This document shows, piece after piece, positions 42,975-54,197 of a stretch of 64,000 nt of DNA. This DNA comes from Erythroxylum novogranatense. Lineage: Eukaryota; Streptophyta; Magnoliopsida; Malpighiales; Erythroxylaceae. A model generated the notes under the pieces. It saw only the letters and a program-made list of their open reading frames with translations, did no database searches and was not told the origin of the DNA. Where the stretch lies: contig CM057230.1 of NCBI GenBank assembly GCA_029891385.1, positions 35,605,402-35,669,401 on the forward strand, written 5' to 3'. Each line of letters starts with the position of its first letter. Within the stretch, counting starts at the first letter, position 1. The position numbers were made by a program, and so were the translations under genes.

Positions 42975-44090
42975 ATGTCACAGGAAGGAGGTAGTAATGG
43001 TAGAAGTGGTAACAACGGAGGTATTAATGCAAATCAAACCGGAGATATCAATGTTCTTACCATGAGAGCAATGCAACAACAGTTTGAGCGGTTCAACTTG
43101 GCATTTGCTGAGATGAGGGAGGAGATAGCTGAACTTCGACAAGAGAGGCGTGAGGAGCCTCAAGGGAGACGTGGTGCTAGGCACCAACACCCTCCACCAC
43201 CATTTCGGAGACCACCACCACAATATGACCATGTGGACGACGGAATTGAGGAGGAGGAGGAAGAGTTTGACCACAGACCTAGGAGGGCACAAATGAATGA
43301 GCCATTAAACCGGCTAGATGGAGATATCAAGTCCATCAAAATGCAAATTCCTACCTTGAGGGAGGAATGACGCCGAGGCTTACCTAGAATGGGAGAGGAA
43401 GGTGGACTTAATTTTGAGTGCCATAACTTCTCCGAGCACAAGAAGGTAAAGCTAGCTGCAGTGGAGTTTTCTCGATTATGCATTGATTTGGTGGGACCAG
43501 CTTGATGACTTCGGGAGGAGGAATGGAGAGAGGGCTATCTCTACTGGGCAGCCATGAAAGCTCGCATGAGGAAGAGGTTTGTGCCTTCTTACTATTATAG
43601 GAGATGCACCAAAATTGCAGAGACTCACTCAAGGGTCTAGATCGGTGGAGGATTACCACAAAGAGATGGAGATAACCATGATCCGAGCCAACATAGAAGA
43701 GGACGCAGAGGCTACTATGGCACGCTTTTTGAGTGGCTTGAATCGAGAGATAGCCAATGTGGTGGAGTTGCAAGACTATGTGGAGATTGAGGACATGGTG
43801 AACATGGCCATGAAAGTGGAAAGGCAACTCAAGAGTAGAGTGGCAGCAAGGAGTGGATCGGTATTTAGTCCATCATGGGGTTCAAATGGCCCAAGAGAGA
43901 GGAGAAGTCGAAAGACAAAGGGTCGGACCTCAAGGAGACACCCAAAAGCCAAATGCGGGTCTGACCAAAAGGTACACCTAATTCTCATGCCTCATCTAGC
44001 AAACAATCTAGTATTAAATGCTTTAGGTGTTTGGGCAATGGACATATTGCATCACAATGCCCTAATAAAAGGCTATGTTTATGCGGGATA
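42975..44090 (+). pseudogene. gag: gag of element G
   Basis: MSQEGGSNGRSGNNGGINAN start, TMRAMQQQFERFNLAF, an Arg/Pro/Glu-rich linker with polyproline and EEEEEE, and KSIKMQIPTLREE to 43370. Frameshifts follow through the core; the second long piece (43579-44091) has YHKEMEITMIRANIEED, FLSGLNREIANVVELQDYVE and NMAMKVERQLKSRVAAR. The zinc knuckle (CFRCLGNGHIASQC by codons, about 44020-44065) is present in another frame. Normal gag length if joined; broken by at least five indels. Confidence 0.82.
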
Positions 44091-44970
44091 ATGGGGTAAT
44101 TGATTCGAGGATAGTGATTGTGATAATGATGTGTTGCCTTGTTATAATGCTTGTGATGATGATGATGATGATGTGTAGAGAGGGCTGTCACAGGGAAGTG
44201 CTTGTTGTTAGGCGTGTTTTGAGTGTTAGGGCCAAAGATGCACTCTTGATCGAGGGAGAATTTGTTTCACACGAGGTGTTTGGTGGGTGGAAAGGTTTGT
44301 AATCTGATCATTGATGGGGTAGTTGCACTAATGTAGCTAGTGTCACCATGGTTGAGAAACGGGGTTACCTTATAGGAAACATCCGGAACCTTACAAGCTA
44401 CAAGTGGTTTAATGATAGTCTTGATGTGAAAGTGACAAAGGTGTGTTGGTGTCATTTTCAGTAGGTAGATATGAGGATGAGGTGTCAGGTGATGTAGTAC
44501 CTATGGAGGCTGGTCATATGTTGCTTGGGAGACCTTGGCAGTTTGATAGAAGGGTACATGATGGATTTACCAATAGGTATTCGCTTAAGTTTAAGGGTAG
44601 GAACTTCACTCTTGTACCCTTATCACCTCATGAATTGTACTTGGACCTGTTGAAAGCAAGTAAATGTGAGGAGGGTTTGGGTAGTGAGCTCAAAAGAAAA
44701 GATGAGAGAAAAGAAGCCCAAAAGCAAATTGAGAGTGGCCCAAAGGTGAGTGACTCCACAGAGAGGAAAAGAAAGTGGGATGTGCAGAGAGAAGAACTCT
44801 GTAGAGAAAGGAAGAGAGGAGCCGAGAGAAGAAGGTGAGTTTGTTTCTTAGAGAGAAAGATTTGAGGAGAGCGAGTGGAGCGAAGAGAACACTATTGTTG
44901 CTTAGGTATAGGGAGTGTTTGATGGTGACACCGACCCTCTTGCTTCCTTGCCTAGTGTCTTTAGTTCTCT
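44091..44970 (+). pseudogene. pol: Protease and spacer of element G
   Basis: After an Asp-rich stretch (GATGATGAT codons, 44155-44175) come VLVVRRVLSVRAKD, the active-site region with one G lost from a run (near 44315), and an open frame from 44443: LVSFSVGRYEDEVSGDVVPM, GHMLLGRPWQFDRR, FTNRYSLKFKGRNF, LSPHELYLDLLKAS. A Lys/Glu/Arg-rich spacer follows (44660-44840). An acidic-then-protease layout identical to F. Confidence 0.8.
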
Positions 44971-46400
44971 TTGCAGAATACACCGATGTCTTTCCGGAGG
45001 AGATGCCCAATGGGTGCCACCCTGAGGGGCATAGAGCACCAAATCGATTTCATACCCGTGCACATGATTCCAAACCGCCAGCCTATAGGAGTAACCACGA
45101 GGAAACGAAGGAACTTCAAAGGCAAGTGGATGAGTTGTTGGAAAAGGGGCATGAGGGAGAGCTTGAGCCCATGTGTTTGTGCGGTCTTTGTTGGTGCCAA
45201 AGAAGGATGGAACACTGAGGATGTGCGTGGACCGTCAGGTCGTGAATAAAATCATCAGAAGTATCGCCAACCTATTCCTAGGTTAGACGATATGCTTGAT
45301 GAGTTGCATGGTGCATGTGTATTTACTAAGATTGATTTGAAGAGTGGATACCATCGATTCAAATGAATCCGTGAGATGAATGGAAAAGCGCTTTCAAAAC
45401 CAAGTATGGGTCAGATGAGTGGTTGGTTATGCCATTTGGCTTAACTAATGCACCCAGCACTTTTATGCGGTTGATGAATCATGTATTGCGTGCATTTCTT
45501 GGTAAATTTGTGGTTGTTTACTTTGATGACATTTTGGTTTATAGACTACTATTGATGAGCATGTCGTGTATGTGAGGAGTGTGTGGATGTGTTGAGAAAG
45601 GAGAAACTGTATGCCAATCTTAAGAAGTGTACTTTTTGCATTGATCGACTTGTCTTCTTAGGATTTGTAGTCAGTTCTCGTGGTGTTGCAGTAGATAGTG
45701 AAAAGGTGAAGGCCATCCAAGATTGGCCAACACCTAAGAGTGCGAGTGAGGTGAGGAGCTTTCACGGACTTGCTAGTTTTTATAGGAGGTTTGTGAGAGA
45801 TTTCTCCACTATTGCTGCTCCTTTGACTGAGATAGTCAAGAAGGAGAAGGAGTTTGTATGGGGAGAGGAACAGTAACGTGCATTCATATTGTTGAAAGAA
45901 AAATTATGTTCTGCTCCTATTTTGTGCTTGCCAAATTTTGATAAGGCATTTGAGGTTGAATGTGATGCTTCGAATTGGTATAGTGTCTTGTGCTTTGCAG
46001 AAAACAAACCAAGAGCTTACTTGAAGGAGAAGTTGAGTGGTGCACAACTCAACTATCCAACCTATGACAAGGAGCTATATGCAGTGGTGAGAGCATTGGA
46101 GGTGTGGCAACACTACCTTCAGCCACGTGAGTTTGTCATTAGGACGGATCACGAGTCCTTGAAGCACTTGAAAAGACAAGGCAAGTTGAGCAAACGACAT
46201 GCCACGTGGGTGGAGTTTTTGGAGACATTTCCATATGTCCTACAAAGACAAGCAAGGGAAGGAAAACGTGGTTGATGCATTATCTAGGAGGTATTCCTTG
46301 GTTACTACCCTTAGTTCACAACTTTTGTGGTTCGAGCAACTAAAGGAGTTGTATGCTTCGATAATGACTTTGCTTCGTGTATATTGCTTGTGAGCATGCT
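44971..46400 (+). pseudogene. pol: Reverse transcriptase and RNase H of element G
   Basis: Entry region (RGIEHQIDFIPV-like, 45020), VDELLEKG, a damaged KKDG block, [20 protein letters not shown] (about 45275-45345), [15 protein letters not shown] and the [11 protein letters not shown] codons near 45500-45545. Then [40 protein letters not shown], an in-frame TAA near 45875, and RNase [56 protein letters not shown] (about 46270). Motifs are complete, frames are not. Confidence 0.85.
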
Positions 46401-46609
46401 GCTTCAGAAATTTTATAGGCATGATGGCTATTTGTTTAGAGGTAGCCAATTGTGTGTGCCTAATTGTTCGTTGCGTGCTTTGTTTGTGCATGAGGCTCAT
46501 AGTGGTAGTTTGATGGGTCATTTTGGGGTTGCTAAGACTTTGGATATTTTGCATGAGCATTTTTATTGGCCTGGTATGCGCAAGGATGTTGAGCGAGTGT
46601 GTGCCAAGT
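46401..46609 (+). pseudogene. pol: Integrase N-terminal zinc domain of element G (before H)
   Basis: One frame encodes FYRHDGYLFRGSQLCVPN, LRALFVHEAHSGSLMGHFGV, AKTLDILHEHFYWPGMRKD and VERVCAK. The two His and the first Cys of the HHCC finger are visible. The coding is cut at 46609 by H and resumes at 54992 (CIACRQAKS), with the duplication caagt/taagt. Confidence 0.88.
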
Positions 46610-46892
46610 TGATGCGAATCAGCTTGGTCAAGAGCAAGGACGTGAGGAGCATGAAGAGATGATCTCCAATCCAATTGTTTTGCCAAGAGGTCCAATTACT
46701 AGATCACGAGCCAAAAAGATTCAGCAAGCATTAAATTGCCATTTACAAGGCTTGGTGACTTTGGCTAGCAATGGCTTGCATGGACCGCATGGGATGCCAC
46801 GTTTGGAGACATATGAAGATGTCAACTTTAATTTGTTACAAGTTGACATTCACGAATGAGGCTTGATTTAGTGTTTAACCACGCTTTTATTA

Positions 46893-47090
46893 AGTTTTCC
46901 ATATCGAATAGGTTTCCTATTCAGTTTTCCATATCGTAATAGGTTTCCTATTTATTAAGTTTTCCATATCGTAATAGGTTTCCTATTTATTAAGTTTTCC
47001 ATATCGTAATAGGTTTCTATTTTATTAAGTTTTCCATATCGTAATAGGTTTCCTATTCTATTAAGTTTTCCATATCGTAATAGGTTTTTT
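46893..47090. repeat. 30-37 bp tandem repeat in H LTR1 (6 units)
   Basis: Unit contains AAGTTTTCCATATCGTAAT and AGGTTTCCTATTTATT. Five units in LTR2 (52875-53045), six in LTR3 (53655-53860) and LTR4 (54440-54645). Confidence 0.92.
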
Positions 47091-47105
47091 ATGTTATGTA
47101 AAGGC

Positions 47106-47114
47106 TATATATAT
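47106..47114 (+). promoter_or_regulatory. TATA box of H LTR1
   Basis: TATATATAT followed by GCCTAGGAC, just after the tandem repeat and in the same place in LTR2-4. It could drive the element's RNA. Confidence 0.6.
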
Positions 47115-47427
47115 GCCTAGGACTAATTGTTATGGGTTTTTTTCGATGAAATTTTAACCTAAAAGCCGCTTTTGCTTTTATCTTTGTGTTCTTGCTTGAA
47201 TACATGCTTCGTAAACATTCAAGTAGTTTGATCAACTTTCTTGTGGAGTGTTTCAAATCTAGGATTAGAGGCTGAATTGTTTCAATCTTAGATCTAGATC
47301 AATTCAAGGTAATCAATTCTAACCTTCATCCTCGAGGTTGTAATGAATTCGACTAGGGTTTTCAGTCAAGATTTGGGTTCGCCGTTAAGGAGTTCTCAAA
47401 GTCTATTCTTGGAGGTTCCAGATTATT

Positions 47428-47440
47428 TGGTATCGAGCTC
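47428..47440 (+). other. Primer-binding site of element H
   Basis: TGGTATCGAGCTC, where TGGTATCAGAGCTC is expected (CAG read as CG). Confidence 0.75.
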
Positions 47441-47965
47441 GGCTCTAGATCAGGTTTTATCCCTATCAATTTCGTTTTGCTTCTAAATTTGATCTTGTTC
47501 GGTCTTGTTCTTTGTTGCTATCCTTGTTTCGTTGGGGTGAATTGAGGTTGTCTTCAAAGAGATAGTGAGAGGAGCAAAAAAAAAGTACAAAATCCTTCTA
47601 CAAAAAAATTTTCATTCTCCTTGCTATTTAGGAGATAAGGATCAATCTAGGTGGGTTAGAATCAATATAATTTTCAATCCCAAATTTTCACCATTGATGG
47701 GGCTGTTTGAACCGACTTGATTAGTGAGGCATCGGGAATTTTAGGTTCTGGATACATCACGAGGAAGGCTATTGGAATTGTTTCATAAAGTGTGATTCTC
47801 CTAAGAACATAAAAGAAATCAGCTTGAGAGGTGTGAAAGTGAACCTTGAGCGAAAACATCAATTGAGTGAAACACGAGTGAACAACCTTCATTATTTGAG
47901 TGTAAACACGCGAGGAGTGTTGTGAGGCCTATATTTGTTTGTACTAACCTTTTCTTGCAGGTATA
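47441..47965 (+). promoter_or_regulatory. 5' leader of element H
   Basis: Short purine run (47573-47595), two AAACACG boxes (GTGAAACACGAG near 47868-47880; GTAAACACGCGAGG at 47902-47915, CACGCG instead of CACGTG) and TTCTTGCAGG (47952-47961) five bases before the ATG. The GGTAAAAGGC word is not recognisable. Confidence 0.65.
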
Positions 47966-49110
47966 ATGTCTAATCAAGGTGATGATGAAAGGAGAGTTCA
48001 GATTGATCCGGATAGGTTGCGTGAGGCTCAACAAGCGAGAATTTACACGCTTATACCGAGCCATGGAGAATATAAACGAAACCTTGAACGATGAATTTAA
48101 GGTTGCGGAATGTTGAAAGAACAACCCGAACGACAAGGAAGACAAGTTGGTGGTCAAAATCAGGTGCAACAACCAGAATTTGAGGAAGATGACCATGAGC
48201 TCGAGGAGGAAGATGCGGTGATGTTGAACTAATTTTCCCTAGAGGTGGAGGAAGAAGAGGCCGGTTTGGAAGGGGTAGGGATGGCGAATAATAATGTTAA
48301 CTATGGCAGAAATCATAGAGGTGAAGATGGTGCGGATAGAAGCTTTGGGAACATCAAGCTTAAAATACCAAATTTTCGAGGTACATCGATCCGAAGCTTA
48401 TTTGCAATGGGAGAAACAAGTTGAACTTATTTTTAGTGCCATAGATGTATTGAAGAAAAGAAGGTCAAGCTTATCGTTACTCAATTCATAGATTATGCAA
48501 TAGCTTGGTGGGATCAGTTAGTGACTAGTAGGAGAAGGAATTTGAGTACCCAATTGAAACGTGGGCTGATCTAAAATCAGTCATGAGGAAGCGGTTTGTT
48601 CCTAGACATTTCCATAGGAAATCATGCAAAGACTTCAGTGTTCTTAAGCAAGGAAGTAAGAGTGTTGATGATTACTACAAAGAAATGGAGATGTTGATGA
48701 CTAGGGCTGACTTAGAAGAGGATGGAGACGACCATGGCACGTTTCTTGGCTGGTTTGAATCAAGACATAGCTGACCGAGTGGATTTACAGCCATATGTGG
48801 AATTAGAAGAATGGTGCACATTGCCATCAAAGTAGAAAGGCAAATTCAAAGAAAAGGAACAGCAAGGTATTATTCCAAACCTATTTCTAATGCAAATTCT
48901 TCTTGGAATAGGGATGGAAAACGTGATTTTAAAGGTGGCAACAAGGCTGTTCAAGATGGTGGTAAAGCGAAGGTCAATCAAGTTCTAAGGGCAAGTCCAA
49001 ATTGATGAGCCAAGGCAGCTAAATCGAGATATTAAGTGTTGAAGTGTCAAGGTGTGGGACATATCAGCAAAGAATGTCCAAACAAGAGAGTTATGACTAT
49101 GAAAATGGTG
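47966..49110 (+). pseudogene. gag: gag of element H
   Basis: MSNQGDDERRVQIDPDRLRE start, then shifts. Recognisable pieces in three frames: KLKIPNFRG-like and AYLQWEKQVELIF (48395-48440), the AWWDQL codons near 48500, MRKRFVPRHFHRKSCKDFS (48583), DYYKEMEMLMTRADLEEDGD, a linker, and a knuckle near 49035-49085 (CQGVGHISKECPNKR; the first Cys pair is broken by TGA). Fewer similarities to the other families here, so H is the most distant. Many short indels. Confidence 0.8.
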
Positions 49111-49985
49111 AGATAGTGACCGATGAAGAAGAAAGTGATGATGAGAGTGATGGTGGTGAGATGCCGAATTGGAAGATCAGAGTGATGGGAGCATTGAAGA
49201 ACCAATAAAGGGAGATTTGCTGGTTACTAGGCGTGTTCTTAACATGCAATTGAAGGAGGAAACCATGAGGATCAGCGAGACAACTTGTTCCATACAAGAT
49301 GTCATGTTCAAGGAAGGCTTGCATTGTGATTGTGGATGGTGGTAGCTGTACCAATGTGGTAAGTACACTCTTGGTTGATCGATTGGGTTGTCATACACAA
49401 CCTCATCCACGACCTTACAAACTTCAGTGGCTGAATGAATGTGGAGAGGTTAAGGTAAATCGGCAATCTATAGTTTCTTTTTCCATTGGTAAATATCATG
49501 ATGACGTGTTGTGTGATGTGGTGCCAATGCATGCTGGAGAGATTTTGCTTGGACGCCCATGGCAGTATGATAGGCGAGCTATACATGATGGATACCTCAA
49601 TCGGTATTCATTCACTAAAGATGGACGAAAGACGATTACGACACCGCTCTCTTCCAAAGAAATATATGAAGATCAATGTAAAATGGAAAGAATGAGACTT
49701 GAATTTGAAACGAAAGAAAAAAAGTGAAAGAGAGAAAAAGAGTGAACAAAAACTGAATGAAATGAGAGAAAAGAGAGTGAACAAAAATGAGTGAAAAGAA
49801 AGAGAGAAAAGCATAACAAAAGCAAATCCAGATTGAAAAAATAAAAGAGGAGAGAAAATGTGAGTTTGTTAGCTAGTACAAGTGAGGTTAAACATGTTTT
49901 CTTCTCCAAACAGCCTATGTTTGTGCTTTTGTGCAAAGGGCCTTGTTTGGAAACTACTAATGCTAACCAATCTTGCCCAAAGGTG
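49111..49985 (+). pseudogene. pol: Protease and spacer of element H
   Basis: Acidic stretch, GDLLVTRRVLNMQLKEE-like codons (49210-49260), then one open frame from 49299: IVDGGSCTNVVSTLLVDRLG (D-G-G active site), LQWLNECGEVKVNRQSIVSF, SIGKYHDDVLCDVVPMHAGE, LLGRPWQYDRRAIHDGYLN and RYSFTKDG. It ends in a Lys/Glu-rich spacer with a stop at 49727. From 49730 to 49985 only broken spacer coding is seen (KSEQKLNEMREKR-like, then FLLQTAYVCAFVQ in another frame). Confidence 0.85.
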
Positions 49986-51400
49986 TTTGTTGATCTTTGC
50001 AGAATATGCTGATTTGTTTCGAGGAAATGCCTCGATGGGTTGCCACCAACCGAGGCATAGAGCATCAAATTGACTTCATTCCGGGCTGCCATTCCCAATA
50101 GGCCAGCATATCGAGCTAATCCTTTCGAGACAAAGGAGATCAGAGACATGTGGAGGAATTGCTAGCTAAGGGATATGTGAGAGAAAGCTTAAGTCCTTGT
50201 TAGGTTCTCGTTATTCTTGTGCCAAAGAAGGACGGGACGACAGGATGTGCATGGACCGTCGAGCCATCAATAAAATCACTGTAAAGTATCGACATCCTAT
50301 TCCTAGATTAGATGATATGCTTGATGAATTACATGGTTCTTGTTTGTTCACAAAATTGATTTGAAATCTGGTTATTATCAAATTCGAATGAGTGTGGGTG
50401 ATGAGTGGAAAACAGCGTTTAAGACTAAATATGGGTTGTATGAGTGGTTGGTTATGCCGCTTGGTCTTACTAATGCACCTAGTACATTCATGCGCTTGAT
50501 GAATCATGTGTTGCGTGAGCACTTGGGTAAATTTGTTGTTGTGTATTTTGATGATATTCTTGTTTACTCTAAGTGTTTGGATGATCATGTCATGCATGTG
50601 CGTATTGTGTTAGACGTTCTTAGCGTGAGAAGTCTGTATGCTAACCTTAATAAGTGTAGTTTTTGCATGGATAAGGTTCATTTTCTTGGTTTTGTGGTGA
50701 CTAGTGATGGTATAGAGGTTGATGAGGACAAGGTCAAGGCTATTAGAGATTGGCCGAGTCCTACGAAAGTGCTAGTGAGGTGAGGAGTTTTCATGGACTT
50801 GCTGGTTTCTATAGGAGGTTTATTAGAAATTTCAGCACCATAGCTGCACCTTGAATGAGTTAGTTAAGAAAATGTCACATTTGTTTGGGAGAGGCCCAAG
50901 AACATGCATTTAATGAACTGAAAGATAAATTGTGTAATGCACCTTTGCTTGCTTTGCCTAATTTTGATAAGACTTTTGAGATTGAATGTGATGCAAGTGG
51001 CATAGGAATTGGAGCTGTTTTGTTACGTGATCAAAGGCCATTGATGTTCTTTAGTGAAAAATTAAGTGGGACAGCTTTGAAGTATCCAACGATGACAAAG
51101 AGTTATATGCATTGTATCGAGCTTTGCATACATGGCAGCACTATTTGTGGTCAAAGGAGTTTGTGATACATACGACCATGAGAGTTTGAAACATTTGAAG
51201 GGCAAGATAAGCTGAACCGTAGACATGCCAAATGGGTGGAGTTCATAGAAACATTTCCATATGTGATTAAATACAAGAGAGGTAAGGAAAATGTTGTGGC
51301 TGATGCGTTATCGCGAAGGTATGTGTTACTTAATTCTCTTAGTGCTAGATTGCTAGGCTTTGAGCATATTAAGGAATTGTATGCCGTTGATGAGGATTTT
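49986..51400 (+). pseudogene. pol: Reverse transcriptase and RNase H of element H
   Basis: Entry region in fragments (RGIEHQIDFIPG-type, 50055; YRANPFETKEI, 50110), [17 protein letters not shown] (50290), then a 148-codon frame: [46 protein letters not shown] (about 50535), [19 protein letters not shown]. Connection [13 protein letters not shown] in a shifted frame. RNase [16 protein letters not shown] (50980), a damaged PTYDKEL (51090), a damaged TDHES (51168, CTG read as CG), [15 protein letters not shown] (51280). Catalytic motifs all recognisable; at least six indels. Confidence 0.87.
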
Positions 51401-52590
51401 GGTGACATATATAATTCATGTGGTGATGTGGCTATTTTGAGAGAATTTCATTTCTTTGATGGTTTCTTGTTTAAGAAAAGTAGGTTGTGTATTCCTAAGT
51501 GTTCCATGAGAGAATTGTTAGTTAAGGAAGCACATGGAGGAGGATTGATGGGTCATTTTGGGGTAAGTAAAACCTATGATATCTTGATAGAGCATTTTAT
51601 TGGCCCGGTATGAAACATGATGTGCATAAAGTTTGTGAGCATTGCATTACATGTAGAGAAGCTAAGTCTAGGCTGAAACCACATGGTTTGTACACACCAC
51701 TTCCTTCCTAATGGACCTTGGACTGATTTGTCTATGGATTTTGTGCTTGGTTTGCCTAAAACTAGGAAAGGTCGTGATAGTATTTTTGTTGTGGTTGATA
51801 GATTTAGGAAAATGGCTCATTTTATACCGTGTCATAAGACCGATGATGCTAAGATGATTGCTGATTTGTTCTTTAAAGAGGTCGTATGCGTTTGCATGGT
51901 ATACCTAAAAGCATTATTAGTGATAGAGATGTTAAATTTTGAGCCATTTCTGGCGTGTTCGTGGGGAAAGTTGGGAACTAAGTTGTTGTTTTCAACAACT
52001 TGCCATCCTCAAACCGATGGCCAAACCGAGGTTGTGAATCGAACATTGATTACTTTACTTAGGGTGTGTTAGAAAAGAACATTAGGACGGGAGGATTGTT
52101 TACCATTTGTGGAGTTTGCTTATAATAGGGCTGTTCATAGCACTACTCATTGTTCTCCTTTGAAATTGTGTATGGTTTCAATCCGCTTACTCCTTTGGAT
52201 ATATTACCTTGCCATCTAATGATTTTGTGAGTGTTGATGCTAGTTCAAAGGCGATTATGTGAAGAAGTTACATCAGCAAGTTAAGGAGAGGATTGAGAAG
52301 CAAAATGTCAAAGTAGCTTCTAGGGTGAATAAAGGAAGGAAACCAATGTTGTTTCAGCCTGGTGATTGGGTTTGGGTTCATTTTCCCAAAGAACGATTTC
52401 GCAAAGAACGAAAGTCTAAACTAAATCCACGAGGAGTCGGTCCTTTTCAAATCCTTGAACGGATTAATGATAATGCATATAAAGTGGATTTGCCAGTGAG
52501 TATAATGTGAGTGCTTCATTTAATGTTGCTGATTCGAGTCCTTTTGATGTAGGTGATGCTTATGATTCGAGGACTAATCCTTTTGAGGAG
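51401..52590 (+). pseudogene. pol: Integrase of element H
   Basis: Zinc domain: [37 protein letters not shown], then after a shift CEHCITCREAKSR codons (51640). Core: [20 protein letters not shown] (first Asp), [19 protein letters not shown], a damaged second-Asp region near 51925, [20 protein letters not shown] (Glu). C-terminus: [19 protein letters not shown] and RGVGPFQILERINDNAYKVD (GPF-type), then SRTNPFEER at the purine tract (52580-52597). No chromodomain. Broken by several indels. Confidence 0.87.
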
Positions 52591-52597
52591 AGGGAAA

Positions 52598-53375
52598 TGA
52601 TGCGAATCAGCTTGGTCAAGAGCAAGGACGTGAGGAGCATGAAGAGATGATCTCCAATCCAATTGTTTTGCCAAGAGGTCCAATTACTAGATCACGAGCC
52701 AAAAGATTCAGCAAGCATTAAATTGCCATTTACAAGGCTTGGTGACTTTGGCTAGCAATGGCTTGCATGGACTGCATGGGATGCCACGCTTGGAGACAAG
52801 TATCAAGATGTCAACTTTAATTTGTTACAAGTTGACATTCACGAATGAGGCTTGATTTAGTGTTTAACCACGTTTTTATTAAGTTTTCCATATCGAATAG
52901 GTTTCTATTCAGTTTTCCATATCGAATAGGTTTCCTATTTATTAAGTTTTCCATATCGAATAGGTTTCCTATTTTATTAAGTTTTCCATATCGAATAGGT
53001 TTCCTATTCTACTAAGTTTTCCATATCGAATAGGTTTTTTTATGTTATGTAAAGGCTATATATATGCCTAGGACTAATTGTTATGGGTTCTTTTGGATGA
53101 AATTTTAATCTAAAAGCCGCTTTTGCTTTTATCTTTGTGTTCTTGCGTGAATACATGCTTCGAAACATTCAAGTAGTTTGATCAACTTTCTTGTGGAGTG
53201 TTTCAAATCTAGGATTAGAGGCTGAATTGTTTCAATCTTAGATCTAGATCAATTCAAGGTAATCTGAATTCTAACCTTCATCCTCGAGGTTGTCTTCAAT
53301 TCGACTAGGGTTTTCAATTCGAGATTTGGGTTCGTTAAGGAGTTCTCAAAGTCTATTCTTGGAGGTTCCGTATCA
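52598..53375 (+). repeat. LTR2 of element H
   Basis: TGATGCGAATCAGC...CCGTATCA, preceded by the purine tract GAGGAGAGGGAAA. Five repeat units. The normal 3' LTR. Confidence 0.92.
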
Positions 53376-53381
53376 TTTGAA

Positions 53382-54197
53382 TGATGCTGAATCAGCTTGG
53401 TCAAGAGCAAGGACGTGAGGAGCATGAAGAGATGATCTCTAATCCAATTGTTTTGCCAAGAGGTCCAATTACTAGATCACGAGCCAAAAGATTCAGAAGC
53501 ATTAAATTGCCATTTACAAGGCTTGGTGACTTTGGCTAGCAATGGCTTGCATGGACTGCATGGGATGCCACGCTTGGAGACAGGGTTGAAGATGTCAACT
53601 TTAATTTGTTACAAGTTGACATTCACGAATGAGGCTTGATTTAGTGTTTAACCACGTTTTATTAAGTTTTCCATATCGAATAGGTTTCCTATTCAGTTTT
53701 CCATATCGTAATAGGTTTCCTATTTATTAAGTTTTCCATATCGAATAGGTTTCCTATTTATTAAGTTTTCCATATCGAATAGGTTTCCTATTTTATTAAG
53801 TTTTCCATATCGTAATAGGTTTCCTATTCTATTAAGTTTTCCATATCGAATAGGTTTTTTATGTTATGTAAAGGCTATATATATGCCTAGGAAGAATTGT
53901 TATGGGTTTTTTTGATGAAATTTTAACCTAAAAGCCGCTTTTGCTTTTATCTTTGTGTTCTTGCGTGAATACATGCTTGAAACATTCAAGTAGTTTGATC
54001 AACTTTCTTGTGGAGTGTTTCAAATCTAGGATTAGAGGCTGAATTGTTTTGAATCTTAGATCTAGATCAATTCAAGATAATCTGAATTCTAACCTTCATC
54101 CTCGAGGTTGTCAATCAATTCGACTAGGGTTTTCGTGTCAGATTTGGGTTAAATCGTTAAGGAGTTCTCAAAGTCTATTCTTGGAGGTTCCGTATCA
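53382..54197 (+). repeat. LTR3 of element H
   Basis: Separated from LTR2 by six bases (tttgaa). tttg is how the primer-site side begins after an LTR, and aa how the purine-tract side ends before one, so an internal region was removed almost completely. Six repeat units. Ends CCGTATCA. Confidence 0.9.

Larger units (their letters stand above)
46610..47425 (+). repeat. LTR1 (5' LTR) of element H
   Basis: Starts TGATGCGAATCAGC. It encodes PIVLPRGPITRSRAKKIQQA (46672-46730), carries six copies of a 30-37 bp unit (46893-47090), a TATA region (47106-47114) and a U5 that ends imperfectly (TTCCAGATTA; other copies end TTCCGTATCA). Confidence 0.9.

Noticed and set aside
46893..47090. Regular 30-37 bp repeats, CRISPR-like in spacing
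   Set aside because: Units are contiguous with no unique spacers, lie in a plant LTR, and recur in all four H LTRs.
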